From Trichomonas tenax (Eukaryota; Parabasalia; Trichomonadida; Trichomonadidae), in NCBI GenBank assembly GCA_023091735.1, contig JALKBU010000409.1:1-42225 (forward strand): a stretch of 42,225 nucleotides of DNA. The letters run 5' to 3'. The position numbers were made by a program, and so were the translations under genes. This document shows positions 28,361 through 37,230 of the stretch, one piece after another (the stretch's first letter is position 1; each line of letters begins with the position of its first letter). The notes below the pieces were generated by a model that was not told the origin of the DNA, made no database searches, and worked only from the letters and a program-made list of their open reading frames with translations.

Positions 28361-29440
28361 TTACAGCATGTAGGGACTGATTCCAAAGTTTGTGATGAAT
28401 TTTCCAACAAGACCAGAAAAAGGAAGATCGATACATGTTTCGGCATCAATATTGACATGTGACGTTTTATTGAATCCGCAATCAAAACTTTTATCAACAG
28501 GACCAAACTTCCACTTATCAATACAAGAATTTAATAAAAGTAGCAGGGTATTTCCTTCAAAAAACTTATTTGTTTTATTTTCTAAAAAAATAACAATCAT
28601 CAAATGCAATTACCCCGGATCAACATATTATGAAAGAATAATCACTGTCTAATTCTTGAGGGTTATTAAGAATAAATGTTTCTTGAAAAGTAAGACTGAT
28701 GACCAACGTTATACAACAGATGCCAATTAGAACAACTGCAATTAGTTATTGAGCAGTAACTAATACTAGAACTACTTTGTGTGTCAAAAATAAATGGAGC
28801 ACTGCTATTTGCTTTAATTTCACAAAATGAACAAAAATGAATATCGTATAATATTCTATACCAGCAAGAAAGATCATTTTCATAGTTTCCACGAATGTTT
28901 GAACTATTTAAATATGATGTAGTAAGATTTCCTTGGCAATCATAGTATATCATTTTCTCCATTTGTTCATTTCCACAGTGAGTTAGGGATAATTCATTTA
29001 TAAAAGAATTTAAATCATTAGATCCTTGATAAACAGCACAAAATCCATAATAGCCATTTGAAAATTCTCCATAATATTTAGTGAAAGAAACATGAAATTT
29101 ATTTTGAATAATTGATCCCTCCACCGACGTTTTGTTAATAAGAAGTAATATCGATTATATTTTGGAAAATACAATCTGAATGAAGAAATTTAACTGCATT
29201 ACTAGTTTGAATATGTATTGGATGAGATTCAATATCTTTGAATATGCATTTGTATGCAAAATATTCAGTTTCGGTCGATTCTTCTGTTGGATTCGTCTAT
29301 TTCGTTGGGTCTCCGTTATATGTTCCACCATAGAAATGATCCTAAACATCATTTGCAGAACTCTCTGTGCACAGTGCAGTCTAAAGACCGCTATTGAACA
29401 ATTTATGAAATATTCACAGTTGTTTAAGGTTAAATAATTA
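28361..29440 (-). pseudogene. Parallel beta-helix surface protein remnant E
   Basis: On the minus strand three frames add up to one broken gene. From about 29440: NCEYFINCSIAV, EYFAYKCIFKDIESHPIHIQ and DCIFQNIIDITS with stops between; 29124-28666: KFHVSFTKYYGEFSNGYYGF, ISYCSITNCSCSNWHLL; then LNNPQELDSDYSFIIC and finally 28609-28361 SCIDKWKFGPVDKSFDCG to GISPYML. Short strands with asparagine and N-C steps are typical of beta-helix rungs. At least three frameshifts and several stops. The type differs from remnants A-D (no MFWA block), so it is another branch of the family. Confidence 0.6.
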
Positions 29441-29530
29441 AGGCTAATCTCAATCTTATTTTTTATTTGGGTGTATCATATTGTTTAATGGCTCTTTTTG
29501 GAATAAGTTAACATAACAGTCAGCGCCACC

Positions 29531-29700
29531 AAACAAAATTTGAACAAGATCAACTTGGAAAAGCTTCAGATTTCTTCAATATGGTCGAAATATTCAACGT
29601 TCTGGCTGAAGAATAAATTTATTGAAAATTATACTTCATTCTATAGAATTGTATGAATAAAACATTTTAATTATTATTAATGCATTTGATTTCTAAAATT
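29531..29700 (+). pseudogene. Duplicated 3' end of the RNase H2C gene
   Basis: CAACTTGGAAAAGCTTCAG at 29551 begins a frame QLGKASDFFNMVEIFNVLAE that ends with TAA at 29614-29616. It parallels the last 21 residues of the RNase H2C gene (QLDKAADFFDMVEISNVLAE) and the 3' flank is also similar (GAAAATTATACTT, TTGTATGAATAAA). There is no start or upstream domain. Confidence 0.85.
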
Positions 29701-29710
29701 TTAAACAAAA

Positions 29711-29785
29711 CAAAATCCATAATTGCCTTATGAAAATTCTCCATAACATTGATGAAAAGAAACATGAATGTTTTTTGAATAATTT
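29711..29785 (-). pseudogene. Duplicated scrap of beta-helix remnant E
   Basis: Matches 29039-29115 (AAAATCCATAATNGCC, GAAAATTCTCCATAA, GAAAGAAACATGAA) and lies right after the RNase H2C tail copy, with the roughly 700 bp found between the two in the original arrangement missing. Confidence 0.7.
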
Positions 29786-29789
29786 TTTA

Positions 29790-30389
29790 AGCTTGCTAGA
29801 AATATTATAATCGGTCGTTATATAATCTTGCGTCAATGCTTAGTTATCTAACATAATTTTGCAATGAGAGTTCTTGTCTTCGCATAGCTTTTCATCACTT
29901 CTAGAGTGTTGTCGAACGATATTAAAGCCTAAACTGCTGGAAAATGAGATAAGGCATTGCTGGAAGGCAAAGGCGGCTTCTGAGAACGATTATTGAGCCA
30001 AAAGATGATTCATTAAACTGAAAAACAAATATTACTGTTTTAATGGTCAAACATGACAGCTATAATTGAATATTTTGAAATCTCCACTTATTACACTTCA
30101 TTTATAGTTTTAGAAAATCTTCATGTAATTGCATTTCTAGGAAAAAAAAAAAACATGCACCATGAAAATAATCAGCTTCCTTCAATTTGTTAGTGTTGCT
30201 ATTTCGAAAAATTCATGGTTTGTCTTTGTTCATGATAATCACATTATATCTAAAGTGATGAAAAACAATATTGAAAATTTTGAATTCAGAATTGGAATAA
30301 GTTAATATGCAAACTTATTTAACATACAATAAGTAATCTTCCAGTTATTTAAGTCCTTAATCAATCCTATTTTACCACTTATGTCTGAG
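29790..30389. other. Gene-free stretch, about 600 bp
   Basis: No supported feature. Confidence 0.45.
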
Positions 30390-30518
30390 CTATTTAAGTA
30401 TGACCCAAAACTTGACCAAAACGGGTTTTCCGTCGGTCATCTCTATAATGTCAGTGAAATTGTTGTCTGTTAAAAGAACAACTTCACTGATAAATAATCT
30501 CAATAAAAACAAAAACAT
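30390..30518 (-). pseudogene. Truncated thioredoxin/PDI-type gene (signal peptide and first strand only)
   Basis: A 42-codon frame: hydrophobic signal peptide MFLFLLRLFISE, then VVLLTDNNFTDII and KPVLVKFWVILK before TAG. LTDNNF...KPVLVKFW is the standard opening of an a-type thioredoxin domain of protein disulfide isomerases in the ER; the WC-x-x-C active site should follow directly after KFW but is replaced by a stop and unrelated sequence. TCA occurs 7 nt before the ATG. It is a 5' gene fragment. Confidence 0.65.
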
Positions 30519-30917
30519 TTTTTTGATTCTTCAACACTATAAATCATTATATACTTCGTAATTTATTTTTAAATTCTGCCTAAAAATTATATCACTACCT
30601 TTAATAAAAATATATAAAAAATTTATCAATCTCTCCAAAACAGAACAAAAACCCAATATTTATACTATCCTTGTTGGCTATAGATATGTTATACAAGCAA
30701 AATAATGTGATCAAAATAATGAAAAATGTTGAATAATAATCAAAATATCATAAAATCTGTGTTGCAAATATGTTTGAATTGAAAATATATTCGTTTTGTA
30801 GTGTAATTTGTATCTAAGAAGAAAGATATTTTGTTGAACAAATAAATATTTATAATTATACATGATAAAACACAATTTGAATACTTCAAATTATGTGTAG
30901 TATTGATTTGAATGAAA
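30519..30917. other. Intergenic, about 400 bp
   Basis: AT-rich; no gene seen. Confidence 0.45.
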
Positions 30918-32165
30918 TCAATTCTTTTTGTTGTTATTTGGGTAATATGGCGCATATTTATCGGCATAAGAGTATTTTCTATCTTTCTCATATGGTGTAT
31001 GTTTGGTTATAGGTGGTGGCAGCTCTATTGGTTTAGATTCTCGTCTTTGTGGTGAGAATTCAGGAATTTGCTTCGTAAGTGAAGCATATACTTCGATTTC
31101 TTCTTCGGATTCTTCATCACTATAGTAATCGCTATAGTATTCATCTGAGTCTGACTCTTGTTTTTGAACAACAGGCTCTGGTTTAGGTTGTGAAGCTGAT
31201 GTTTGTTTTTGAGGTGGTACATAAGGCTGGAATTGCTTTGGTTGATATTTTGAGCTGTATGTAGGCTCTGAAACTGGTTTTGTATTTGACTGATGATTTG
31301 GTGGTGAATATGTTTGTGTGTGTTGTTGTACATATGTTGGTTGTTGTGGCGGTGGTTGGTATATTTGTTGTGTCTGTTGTTGTTGCGGTGGATATTGGAA
31401 ACCAGGTGGATATTGTTGTTGATAATTCATCATTTGCTGAAACTGTTGGAATTGTTGGAAATTAATCATGGTATTATACATTTGCTGGAACTTCTGATAC
31501 TGTTCCAACTGATTCATGTCTGATTGTCGTTGCATTTGTTGGAATAAAGCAAATTGTTGCATTAATTGATATTGTTGGAAAGTAGAAGCATTCGCATACA
31601 TCTGAGGGTCAATGCTTTGGTCCATATATTGCTGGTTATAGTACTGATTTTGTCCATTTGTGAATCCTGGAGGTCCCATCGTAGGATTGAAAATTGTCGG
31701 TTGCTGGTATTGCTGATTAGGATATGTTCTCGGGTGCTGTTGTGGATTGTCGTAAGATTTCGGTGTGTATCTGCGAAAAGTTTCGAAATCTGCATAATCT
31801 GAGCCGGAAGTTGTTTGATCCAAGATGTGACCAAATGAAAACACTGGCTCGTTGGATTCCGGTTCGCTTACGTCCCTGTTTTGGTTAAAATTATTCGAAT
31901 ATTTTGGATTATATCTTGGCGGAGGCGATGTAGAAGACTGAGCGAATCGATTTTGCTTCCCTGGATAGTATGCAGGTATTGGAGCATTGGAGATGTCACT
32001 AGTCTCGTATTTATAGTTTTTCTTTTTTGGCGTTTTATTGTAATTTAAAGGCTGAAAGCTTCCGATGTATTTAACTGGCCCAAAGTTGTCTATATCGGAT
32101 GGAGGTGAACTAGGTTTGTACGCTGCGATTAATTGCTCAGGAGTATAACGAATAACAACAGACAT
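30918..32165 (-). CDS. Glutamine-rich protein with N-terminal eIF4E-binding motif (4E-T/4E-BP-like)
   Basis: A 415-residue, largely disordered protein. Residues 7-13 (YTPEQLI, preceded by Arg) fit the canonical eIF4E-binding motif Y-x4-L-hydrophobic at the extreme N-terminus, as in 4E-T and some yeast 4E-BPs. A conserved-looking patch FSFGHILDQ lies near 108-116. Residues about 140-330 are prion-like, dominated by Q, Y, P, M and N (FQQFQQFQQMMNYQQQ). A very acidic stretch with tyrosines (SDSDEYYSDYYSDEESEEE) and a basic C-terminus follow. The likely role is to bind cap-binding protein and repress or localise mRNA in P-body-like granules; this is inference from motif position and composition, and chance occurrence of Y-x4-L-I cannot be excluded. 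Confidence 0.6.
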   Translation of the reverse strand: MSVVIRYTPEQLIAAYKPSSPPSDIDNFGPVKYIGSFQPLNYNKTPKKKNYKYETSDISNAPIPAYYPGKQNRFAQSSTSPPPRYNPKYSNNFNQNRDVSEPESNEPVFSFGHILDQTTSGSDYADFETFRRYTPKSYDNPQQHPRTYPNQQYQQPTIFNPTMGPPGFTNGQNQYYNQQYMDQSIDPQMYANASTFQQYQLMQQFALFQQMQRQSDMNQLEQYQKFQQMYNTMINFQQFQQFQQMMNYQQQYPPGFQYPPQQQQTQQIYQPPPQQPTYVQQHTQTYSPPNHQSNTKPVSEPTYSSKYQPKQFQPYVPPQKQTSASQPKPEPVVQKQESDSDEYYSDYYSDEESEEEIEVYASLTKQIPEFSPQRRESKPIELPPPITKHTPYEKDRKYSYADKYAPYYPNNNKKN

Positions 32166-32569
32166 TTATTGATAAAATTTGAGGACATATTAAAACGGGG
32201 GGAGTCACTTTAATCATTCCTGAATTTTTCTTTAAGTCATTTTAAGATCCAGAACAGCCACCGAAAATGGTTACTTTTGGAGCACTTTTTAGAAGTTTAG
32301 GAGAGGTTCTGGATCTTCTTGCATACCCAGCAAGAACTGGTATATATTCATCCATCTATCGATATGAATTCCTGGATCAACTATTTAGAAAGCTAATGAA
32401 TCGAAAAATGGCGAAATTTTAGATTTTTTTCGAAATTACGTATCTGCATGTGCCATCGTTAAGCATGCGGCGGTTATACCCAAAGTACGTTATTTTTTAC
32501 TCAATACGCAAATTGTAGAACTCTAATTTATTAAGATGTTTTTTTTATCAAAATTTTTGGCTCCACTTT
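32166..32569. other. Intergenic, about 400 bp
   Basis: Upstream region of the Q-rich gene; no other feature supported. Confidence 0.45.
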
Positions 32570-33552
32570 TTTTCTCGTTTACTCTTTTGAGTTTTGCGAT
32601 TTTTAACGAGTAACCACCATTCCTAGACGAATCTGATGAAATATTTACGTGCTTTTTGTGGGTTCTGATTCTAGTGGTGCAATCTGTTTCATGATCTTAG
32701 CAAGGTATTACTTAATCATGATATGATTACTAACAGAAACCCATTACAAATTATTAATGCGCTTCTGTTATGAATCTCTTTGATGATTATAACAAATACA
32801 TCTTACTATTATAGCGTTCGCTCGCTTATTTTTGCTAGAGTTCCCTTAGAAAAATCAAAAATAGAAAAGAAAAAATATGCTACGCGCAGGAGTCAAACGG
32901 CATTCCTTTGCCCATACCTCAAGTTCACATTAAATTTGCTCATTGGTAACATTACATATCAAATTTTCGACTTTACATGACAAATATCACATAATAAGTG
33001 TCAAAAATGGTGACTTTTGTTATTTTACATGTCAAAATCCGATGAAATCTCATTGAGGCATTGAGATCCTCACGTTAAATAGACAAGCAAATGCTATAAA
33101 CATACTCAGAACCCACGAAAAGCACCAATTTCTTATTAAAATAAACGGAAATACTAAATAATTTAAATTATTGCTTTTTAAAAATACAAAAACAGAGTCT
33201 CATATTCTTAAAATAATAATCTAGAATCACACTGTTTATGAATGTATTAATTATAATTGATTTTGTTAATATATTTATAAATTCTGCGATTTAATATAGG
33301 CTATATCTATATTATTAACATGCAGTTATACCTACAATAGATAAGAGAAGAGCTTCCATCATCTTCCAATACAAGATAATGTTTGTTTAAGCAAAATCAT
33401 ATTGGATGAGCGGCTTGGTCTTTGTTTGCAGAGATATTATTGATACCACTGTAAACAGAACCCCAGAAAGGCAAGTAAATGTTTTATCAGATCTGATCTA
33501 TAGGGGGGTCACTCGTTAAAAATCGCAAAACTCAAAAGAGTAAACGAGAAAA
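32570..33552. mobile_element. Foldback element with perfect 42-bp and longer imperfect inverted ends
   Basis: 32570-32611 (TTTTCTCGTTTACTC... to AACGAGT) is the exact reverse complement of 33511-33552. Similarity goes on inwards over about 120 bp (CTAGACGAATCTGATGAAAT versus ATAGATCAGATCTGATAAAA; TGGGTTCTGATTCTAGTGG versus GGGGTTCTGTTTACAGTGG). A third copy of the TGGGTTCTGA-box lies inside at 33107-33125. No transposase frame. The right arm is followed by A17 and further poly-T. Contains TTTACRYGWCA sites at 32972 and 33024. Confidence 0.65.
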
Positions 33553-34231
33553 AAAAAAAAAAAAAATTCAAGGATTTTTAGGTAGGCGAGCGGTACAGCA
33601 AGTGTTATTTTCGCAAAAAAGGTCGAAAAATGTGATCTACATACTATGTAGATACCTTTTTTTTTTTTTTTTTTGGAAAAACTTTTTTCTGAGGCCTAGA
33701 CACTTTTCCCGAATTTTTATGATATTGTATGCATATTTCATTGTAATTGAAAATTTTCTGAGAAAAAATAAAATACAATAATATATTGAGCTTTCAGCTG
33801 ATTCGAAAACTTCCATCATCATGAAATGTTTATGATTTATATTCAAAATTGGAGGAAATATTTGATAGACCCTAAATTTCAATCAAAGTTTTAGTAAGCT
33901 CGCAAAATTGAACTTTCCCAAATCAAAAATAATTTGATTCCATGGTATTAGTAGCAGTAGTGCATTTGAATTCTATGCTGACGCATCAATTCATTATTGA
34001 TAAAAATTTATCAAAAATTAGATTTACAGATTTGAGCAATAATCTCTAAGCATTGAAAATACATTAGAGAAGGGCTTTAATAGAACGAAAGATGAAAGGA
34101 TAATAAACGAAAAATAAAATATTTTATGAAAAAAAAGTTGATATTTTTGCGTTCTTGAATGAAAATTAGCTATTAAATCGTATTCTATGGTTATCTATGC
34201 AGAAATCGAAACATAAAAAATTGAATCCAAA
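33553..34231. other. AT-rich region upstream of the NEK kinase
   Basis: Homopolymer A and T tracts (about 33550-33566 and 33657-33674) and no coding sequence of note. Confidence 0.45.
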
Positions 34232-34261
34232 ATGTGTACGTTTAAGAAACAAAAATATAAA

Positions 34262-35599
34262 ATGAATACCCATCTCGTTCCTGGATTTACGATCATGAAA
34301 CAGCTGGGAAAAGGATCCTACGGCACAGTATATAAGGCCAAGCGCAACACAGACGGCCAAGCTTATGCTCTTAAGGTTGTTGATTTGGGATCAATGAATC
34401 AGAAGCAGAAGGAAGACTCAATCAACGAAATTAGAATCATGGCCTCTGTGTCATCGCCGTTCATCATCTCTTTTCACGAATCTTCTATCATCGGCAGAAA
34501 ACTTGTAATTGTCTCTGAATACGCAAAACTTGGTGATCTTTCCAACGCTATCTCGAGGAGAAAGCAGAAGAAGAGGCCATTCAAGGAAGAAACAATCTGG
34601 AGATTTCTTATCCAAATGCTCGAAGGCTTACGCGTTCTTCATGAACGTGGCATCGTTCACCGTGATCTAAAGAGTGCCAACATTCTACTTTCTGCTCCAG
34701 ATCTCTTCAAGATCGGAGATTTAGGAATTTCAACTGTATTAGCACAAAGACAGCTCGCTAAGACACAGATCGGAACGCCGATGTACCTGGCACCTGAAAT
34801 CTGGAGGCGCAGGCCTTACAACTCGAAATGTGACATTTGGAGTCTCGGAGTTCTTCTCTATGAAATGGCGACGTTCAGATACCCATACAACGCTAAGACA
34901 GCGCAAGATCTTTCCGTCAAAGTGTGTACAACAAAAGCGCAGCGTATTCCTCCGATTTACTCTGAAGAACTCATCAATGTCATCATGAGTATGCTTCAGC
35001 AAAATCCTGTTCTTCGTCCATCAGTTCACGACATTCTCGCGGTCCCTGCTGTGCAGCAGCACATCAACCTCATCAATGTCTTCATGCCGGCTGTCGAGCA
35101 GAGCCATGCGGACTTGATTGCAACAATCAAAGTCCCAAGGAACTTGCAGCAGCTCAATCTTCCGCGTCCTCGCTACGAGAAGGATGATGCGATCTTTGTT
35201 CCACTCGAAGGAAGAATTCACGCAAAAGGAAACGTCATCAACCCACAGAAGAAGCTTTCCATGGTCTCAACGCGTGAATTGCAACAGATAACAGATCTCG
35301 ACTGCTGGTCGCCAGTTAAAAACTGCGGTCAAAACATAAAGCAGACAGAAATGTTGCCTGATCCTGATGAATTGGACCCAATCAGTGAACAGAATGAGGA
35401 ATTACCTGTCCATGAACCAGTGCCACCACCAATGGATAGCAACAGAAGGCCTTCGAGTCGTCCACACGCAAAAGCAAAGCCTTTAGTTCAAAGAGCTCCA
35501 GAACCACAAGGAAGAGCAACTCCACCGATGGATCCTGTTCCAACAAACAGGCCAAGAGTTTTAAGGTTCCGATATCGTCAGCCATTAATGATAAGATAA
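34262..35599 (+). CDS. NEK-family serine/threonine protein kinase
   Basis: A 445-residue kinase. Glycine loop GKGSYGTVYKA (16-26), catalytic Lys38 (ALKVV), helix-C Glu56, HRDLKSANILL with catalytic Asp135, DLG in place of DFG at 153-155 (common in NEKs), activation loop with GTPMYLAPEIW and subdomain IX DIWSLGVLLYEM. The domain ends near residue 270. The C-terminal part is proline- and charge-rich (DPDELDPISEQNEELP; PPPMDSNRRPSS) without a coiled coil. NEKs act in flagellar length, basal-body and mitotic control and are strongly expanded in trichomonads. Higher GC content than the flanks suggests good expression. An in-frame ATG at 34232 adds ten residues; 34262 better precedes the conserved start. 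Ends TAATTAT. Confidence 0.93.
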   Translation: MNTHLVPGFTIMKQLGKGSYGTVYKAKRNTDGQAYALKVVDLGSMNQKQKEDSINEIRIMASVSSPFIISFHESSIIGRKLVIVSEYAKLGDLSNAISRRKQKKRPFKEETIWRFLIQMLEGLRVLHERGIVHRDLKSANILLSAPDLFKIGDLGISTVLAQRQLAKTQIGTPMYLAPEIWRRRPYNSKCDIWSLGVLLYEMATFRYPYNAKTAQDLSVKVCTTKAQRIPPIYSEELINVIMSMLQQNPVLRPSVHDILAVPAVQQHINLINVFMPAVEQSHADLIATIKVPRNLQQLNLPRPRYEKDDAIFVPLEGRIHAKGNVINPQKKLSMVSTRELQQITDLDCWSPVKNCGQNIKQTEMLPDPDELDPISEQNEELPVHEPVPPPMDSNRRPSSRPHAKAKPLVQRAPEPQGRATPPMDPVPTNRPRVLRFRYRQPLMIR

Positions 35600-35868
35600 T
35601 TATATTTATTTTTTCACCAATTGTTTTAATTAAAGTTATGTTTTTCGTTTTTTAACACCAAAACTTCAATCAAAACATTCGATTTTAGTATAGATACTTA
35701 TCAAATCAGATAATTTGAAAAAACAAAATATATTATTCTTTGTTAGCGAACAATATATCTGTAATGTGAATCGAAAGGATAAAGGGTATAAAATTGTAGT
35801 AAAAATAATGTCACTCGTAAAGAATATATAAATTTACACAATATATTATAAAAACAGATAGTCAATAG

Positions 35869-36204
35869 TTATTTTCGATTGTTTTTTCCGTTCGAAAGGT
35901 ATAAGTTAAGTGACTTAACGGTCAATTCGAGCTCCGAAAACGAGGCAAATGGTCTGAATACTAATGGTTCGTTCTTTTTCTTTTTCAATAATGGTGGTAA
36001 GGCGAATGAGTCTATTTTAGGATGGCTGTAGTTGCTTGTTTGATTATCATGTTTGACTGTTATCGATTTTGAAAGACTCGAATTATTCAAATCTCCCAAG
36101 CTGACATTAATATCGAGCATGACATTGTTTCCTTTCTTTTTTATGATGGGGGAGGACTGTACACTCGAGCTTGGCTGTGAACATGGCTCTGAGTGCGTTG
36201 TCAT
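35869..36204 (-). CDS. Small basic protein of unknown function under E2F-like sites
   Basis: A 111-residue protein, not recognised. The N-terminus is serine-rich with a Ser-Pro site (SSSVQSSPIIKKKGNN), the middle has NVSLGDLNNSSLSKS, and the C-terminus has a basic run KKKKNEPLVFRPFASFSEL that could be a nuclear localisation signal followed by a short hydrophobic motif. Probably disordered. Its main interest is the upstream region, where three E2F-like sites sit 33-68 bp before the ATG, pointing to S-phase or growth-linked expression. Role unknown. Confidence 0.6.
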   Translation of the reverse strand: MTTHSEPCSQPSSSVQSSPIIKKKGNNVMLDINVSLGDLNNSSLSKSITVKHDNQTSNYSHPKIDSFALPPLLKKKKNEPLVFRPFASFSELELTVKSLNLYLSNGKNNRK

Positions 36205-36236
36205 TGTAGAGATTAATTTGTTTAAAAAATAAAAAA

Positions 36237-36272
36237 CCCGCCAAATCTCCCGCGAAAAAATTGGCGGGGAAC
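36237..36272 (-). promoter_or_regulatory. Cluster of three E2F-like sites
   Basis: CCCGCCAAAT (36237-36246), TCCCGCGAAAAAA (36248-36260) and TTGGCGGGGAA (36261-36271) fit or nearly fit the E2F/DP consensus TTTSSCGC in one or the other strand. They are the only GC-rich block in an AT-rich intergenic region. Confidence 0.5.
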
Positions 36273-36726
36273 GATTATTTTATCTCAATTTCGTTTTATT
36301 GCATATATCGGTTCTATGTATTATGTATATTCTATTTTTCGAATTAATTTTGAAAATTGTTGTTAATTCAGTAAAAAATTTTTCACTTGTTTTGGAAGAA
36401 TGTGTGATAAGTGTTCGCATTCTGATATTCAGGAAAGAATTCGCTATTTTAAAAAGTTTTGTTTTGAAGGAAAAATTAAGGTACAAAAACTGACCGTGCG
36501 GTAAAAAATTCAATAGACAATATCCGATTTTTGACAAGTGTCAACTATTTTCTGACATATTGCAAAAAAATTATTCTAAATAATAACCGAGCAATAAATA
36601 TATGAGTATAGAAATATCAAATCAAGCTATTGATTTTATTGAGTGAAACCTAATGAGAGCAATAAATTTGTAAACAATGCTTATTTTTATAATGCCACTG
36701 TTTACTATTTGATTATGCTCTAAAAT
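36273..36726. other. Intergenic, about 450 bp
   Basis: Overlapping small ORFs on both strands (36280-36537) look like chance; nothing else supported. Confidence 0.45.
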
Positions 36727-37230
36727 TCATTGTCTTGCTCCATGAGATTTTAATAAGTTTCGAACTCTATCAGATTTTGCAACATAGAGCGCAGTTGATC
36801 CATTATTGGTTTTCATGTTAACATTGATGCCTTCTTTGGAAAGAAGATATACACAAATATCATAATAATCATTGGAACTTGCAAGTAAAATTGATCGATT
36901 GTCATTTGAAGATGAATTTACGTCAGCACCTGGGAGTTCACAAAAATATTTCACTGCTTCAAGATTACCTTTTCTCGTAAAAACCCACAAAGCATTATCA
37001 TCGTTAAAATAATTCTGGGATGGATTTATGCCACATTCAACGAGAAGTTTTATGAGTTTGAAATTATTATTATCAGCGCCATATGTAATAATATTCCAGC
37101 TAAAATTGTTTTTTCTTGCTGTTACTGCATGATATTTAGCATCTATCGCGAGTTTTGCAGAAAAATCGAGATGTTTGAGTAGGCGTAGAAAATTCAGTGA
37201 CGCCGAGATCTGAAGTTTGTCTATAAGCAA
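36727..37230 (-). pseudogene. Ankyrin-repeat protein, 5'-truncated
   Basis: A 167-codon frame with four ankyrin-like units (NFKLIKLLVECGINPSQN, GNLEAVKYFCELPGADVNS, DYYDICVYLLSKEGINVN, NGSTALYVAKSDRVRNLLKS) ending GARQ. The frame starts at a TTG behind a TGA; there is no ATG before the third repeat, and upstream bases are open in another frame (MIKIAYRQTSDLG). So the N-terminal half is lost or shifted. Ankyrin proteins of this style form one of the largest trichomonad families and most single copies near repeats are decayed. Confidence 0.65.

Noticed and set aside
31280..31802. Val/Leu-rich plus-strand ORFs
   Set aside because: Antisense shadows of the glutamine-rich coding region.
36280..36537. 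Overlapping ORFs on both strands
   Set aside because: No domain, no initiator, AT-rich chance frames.
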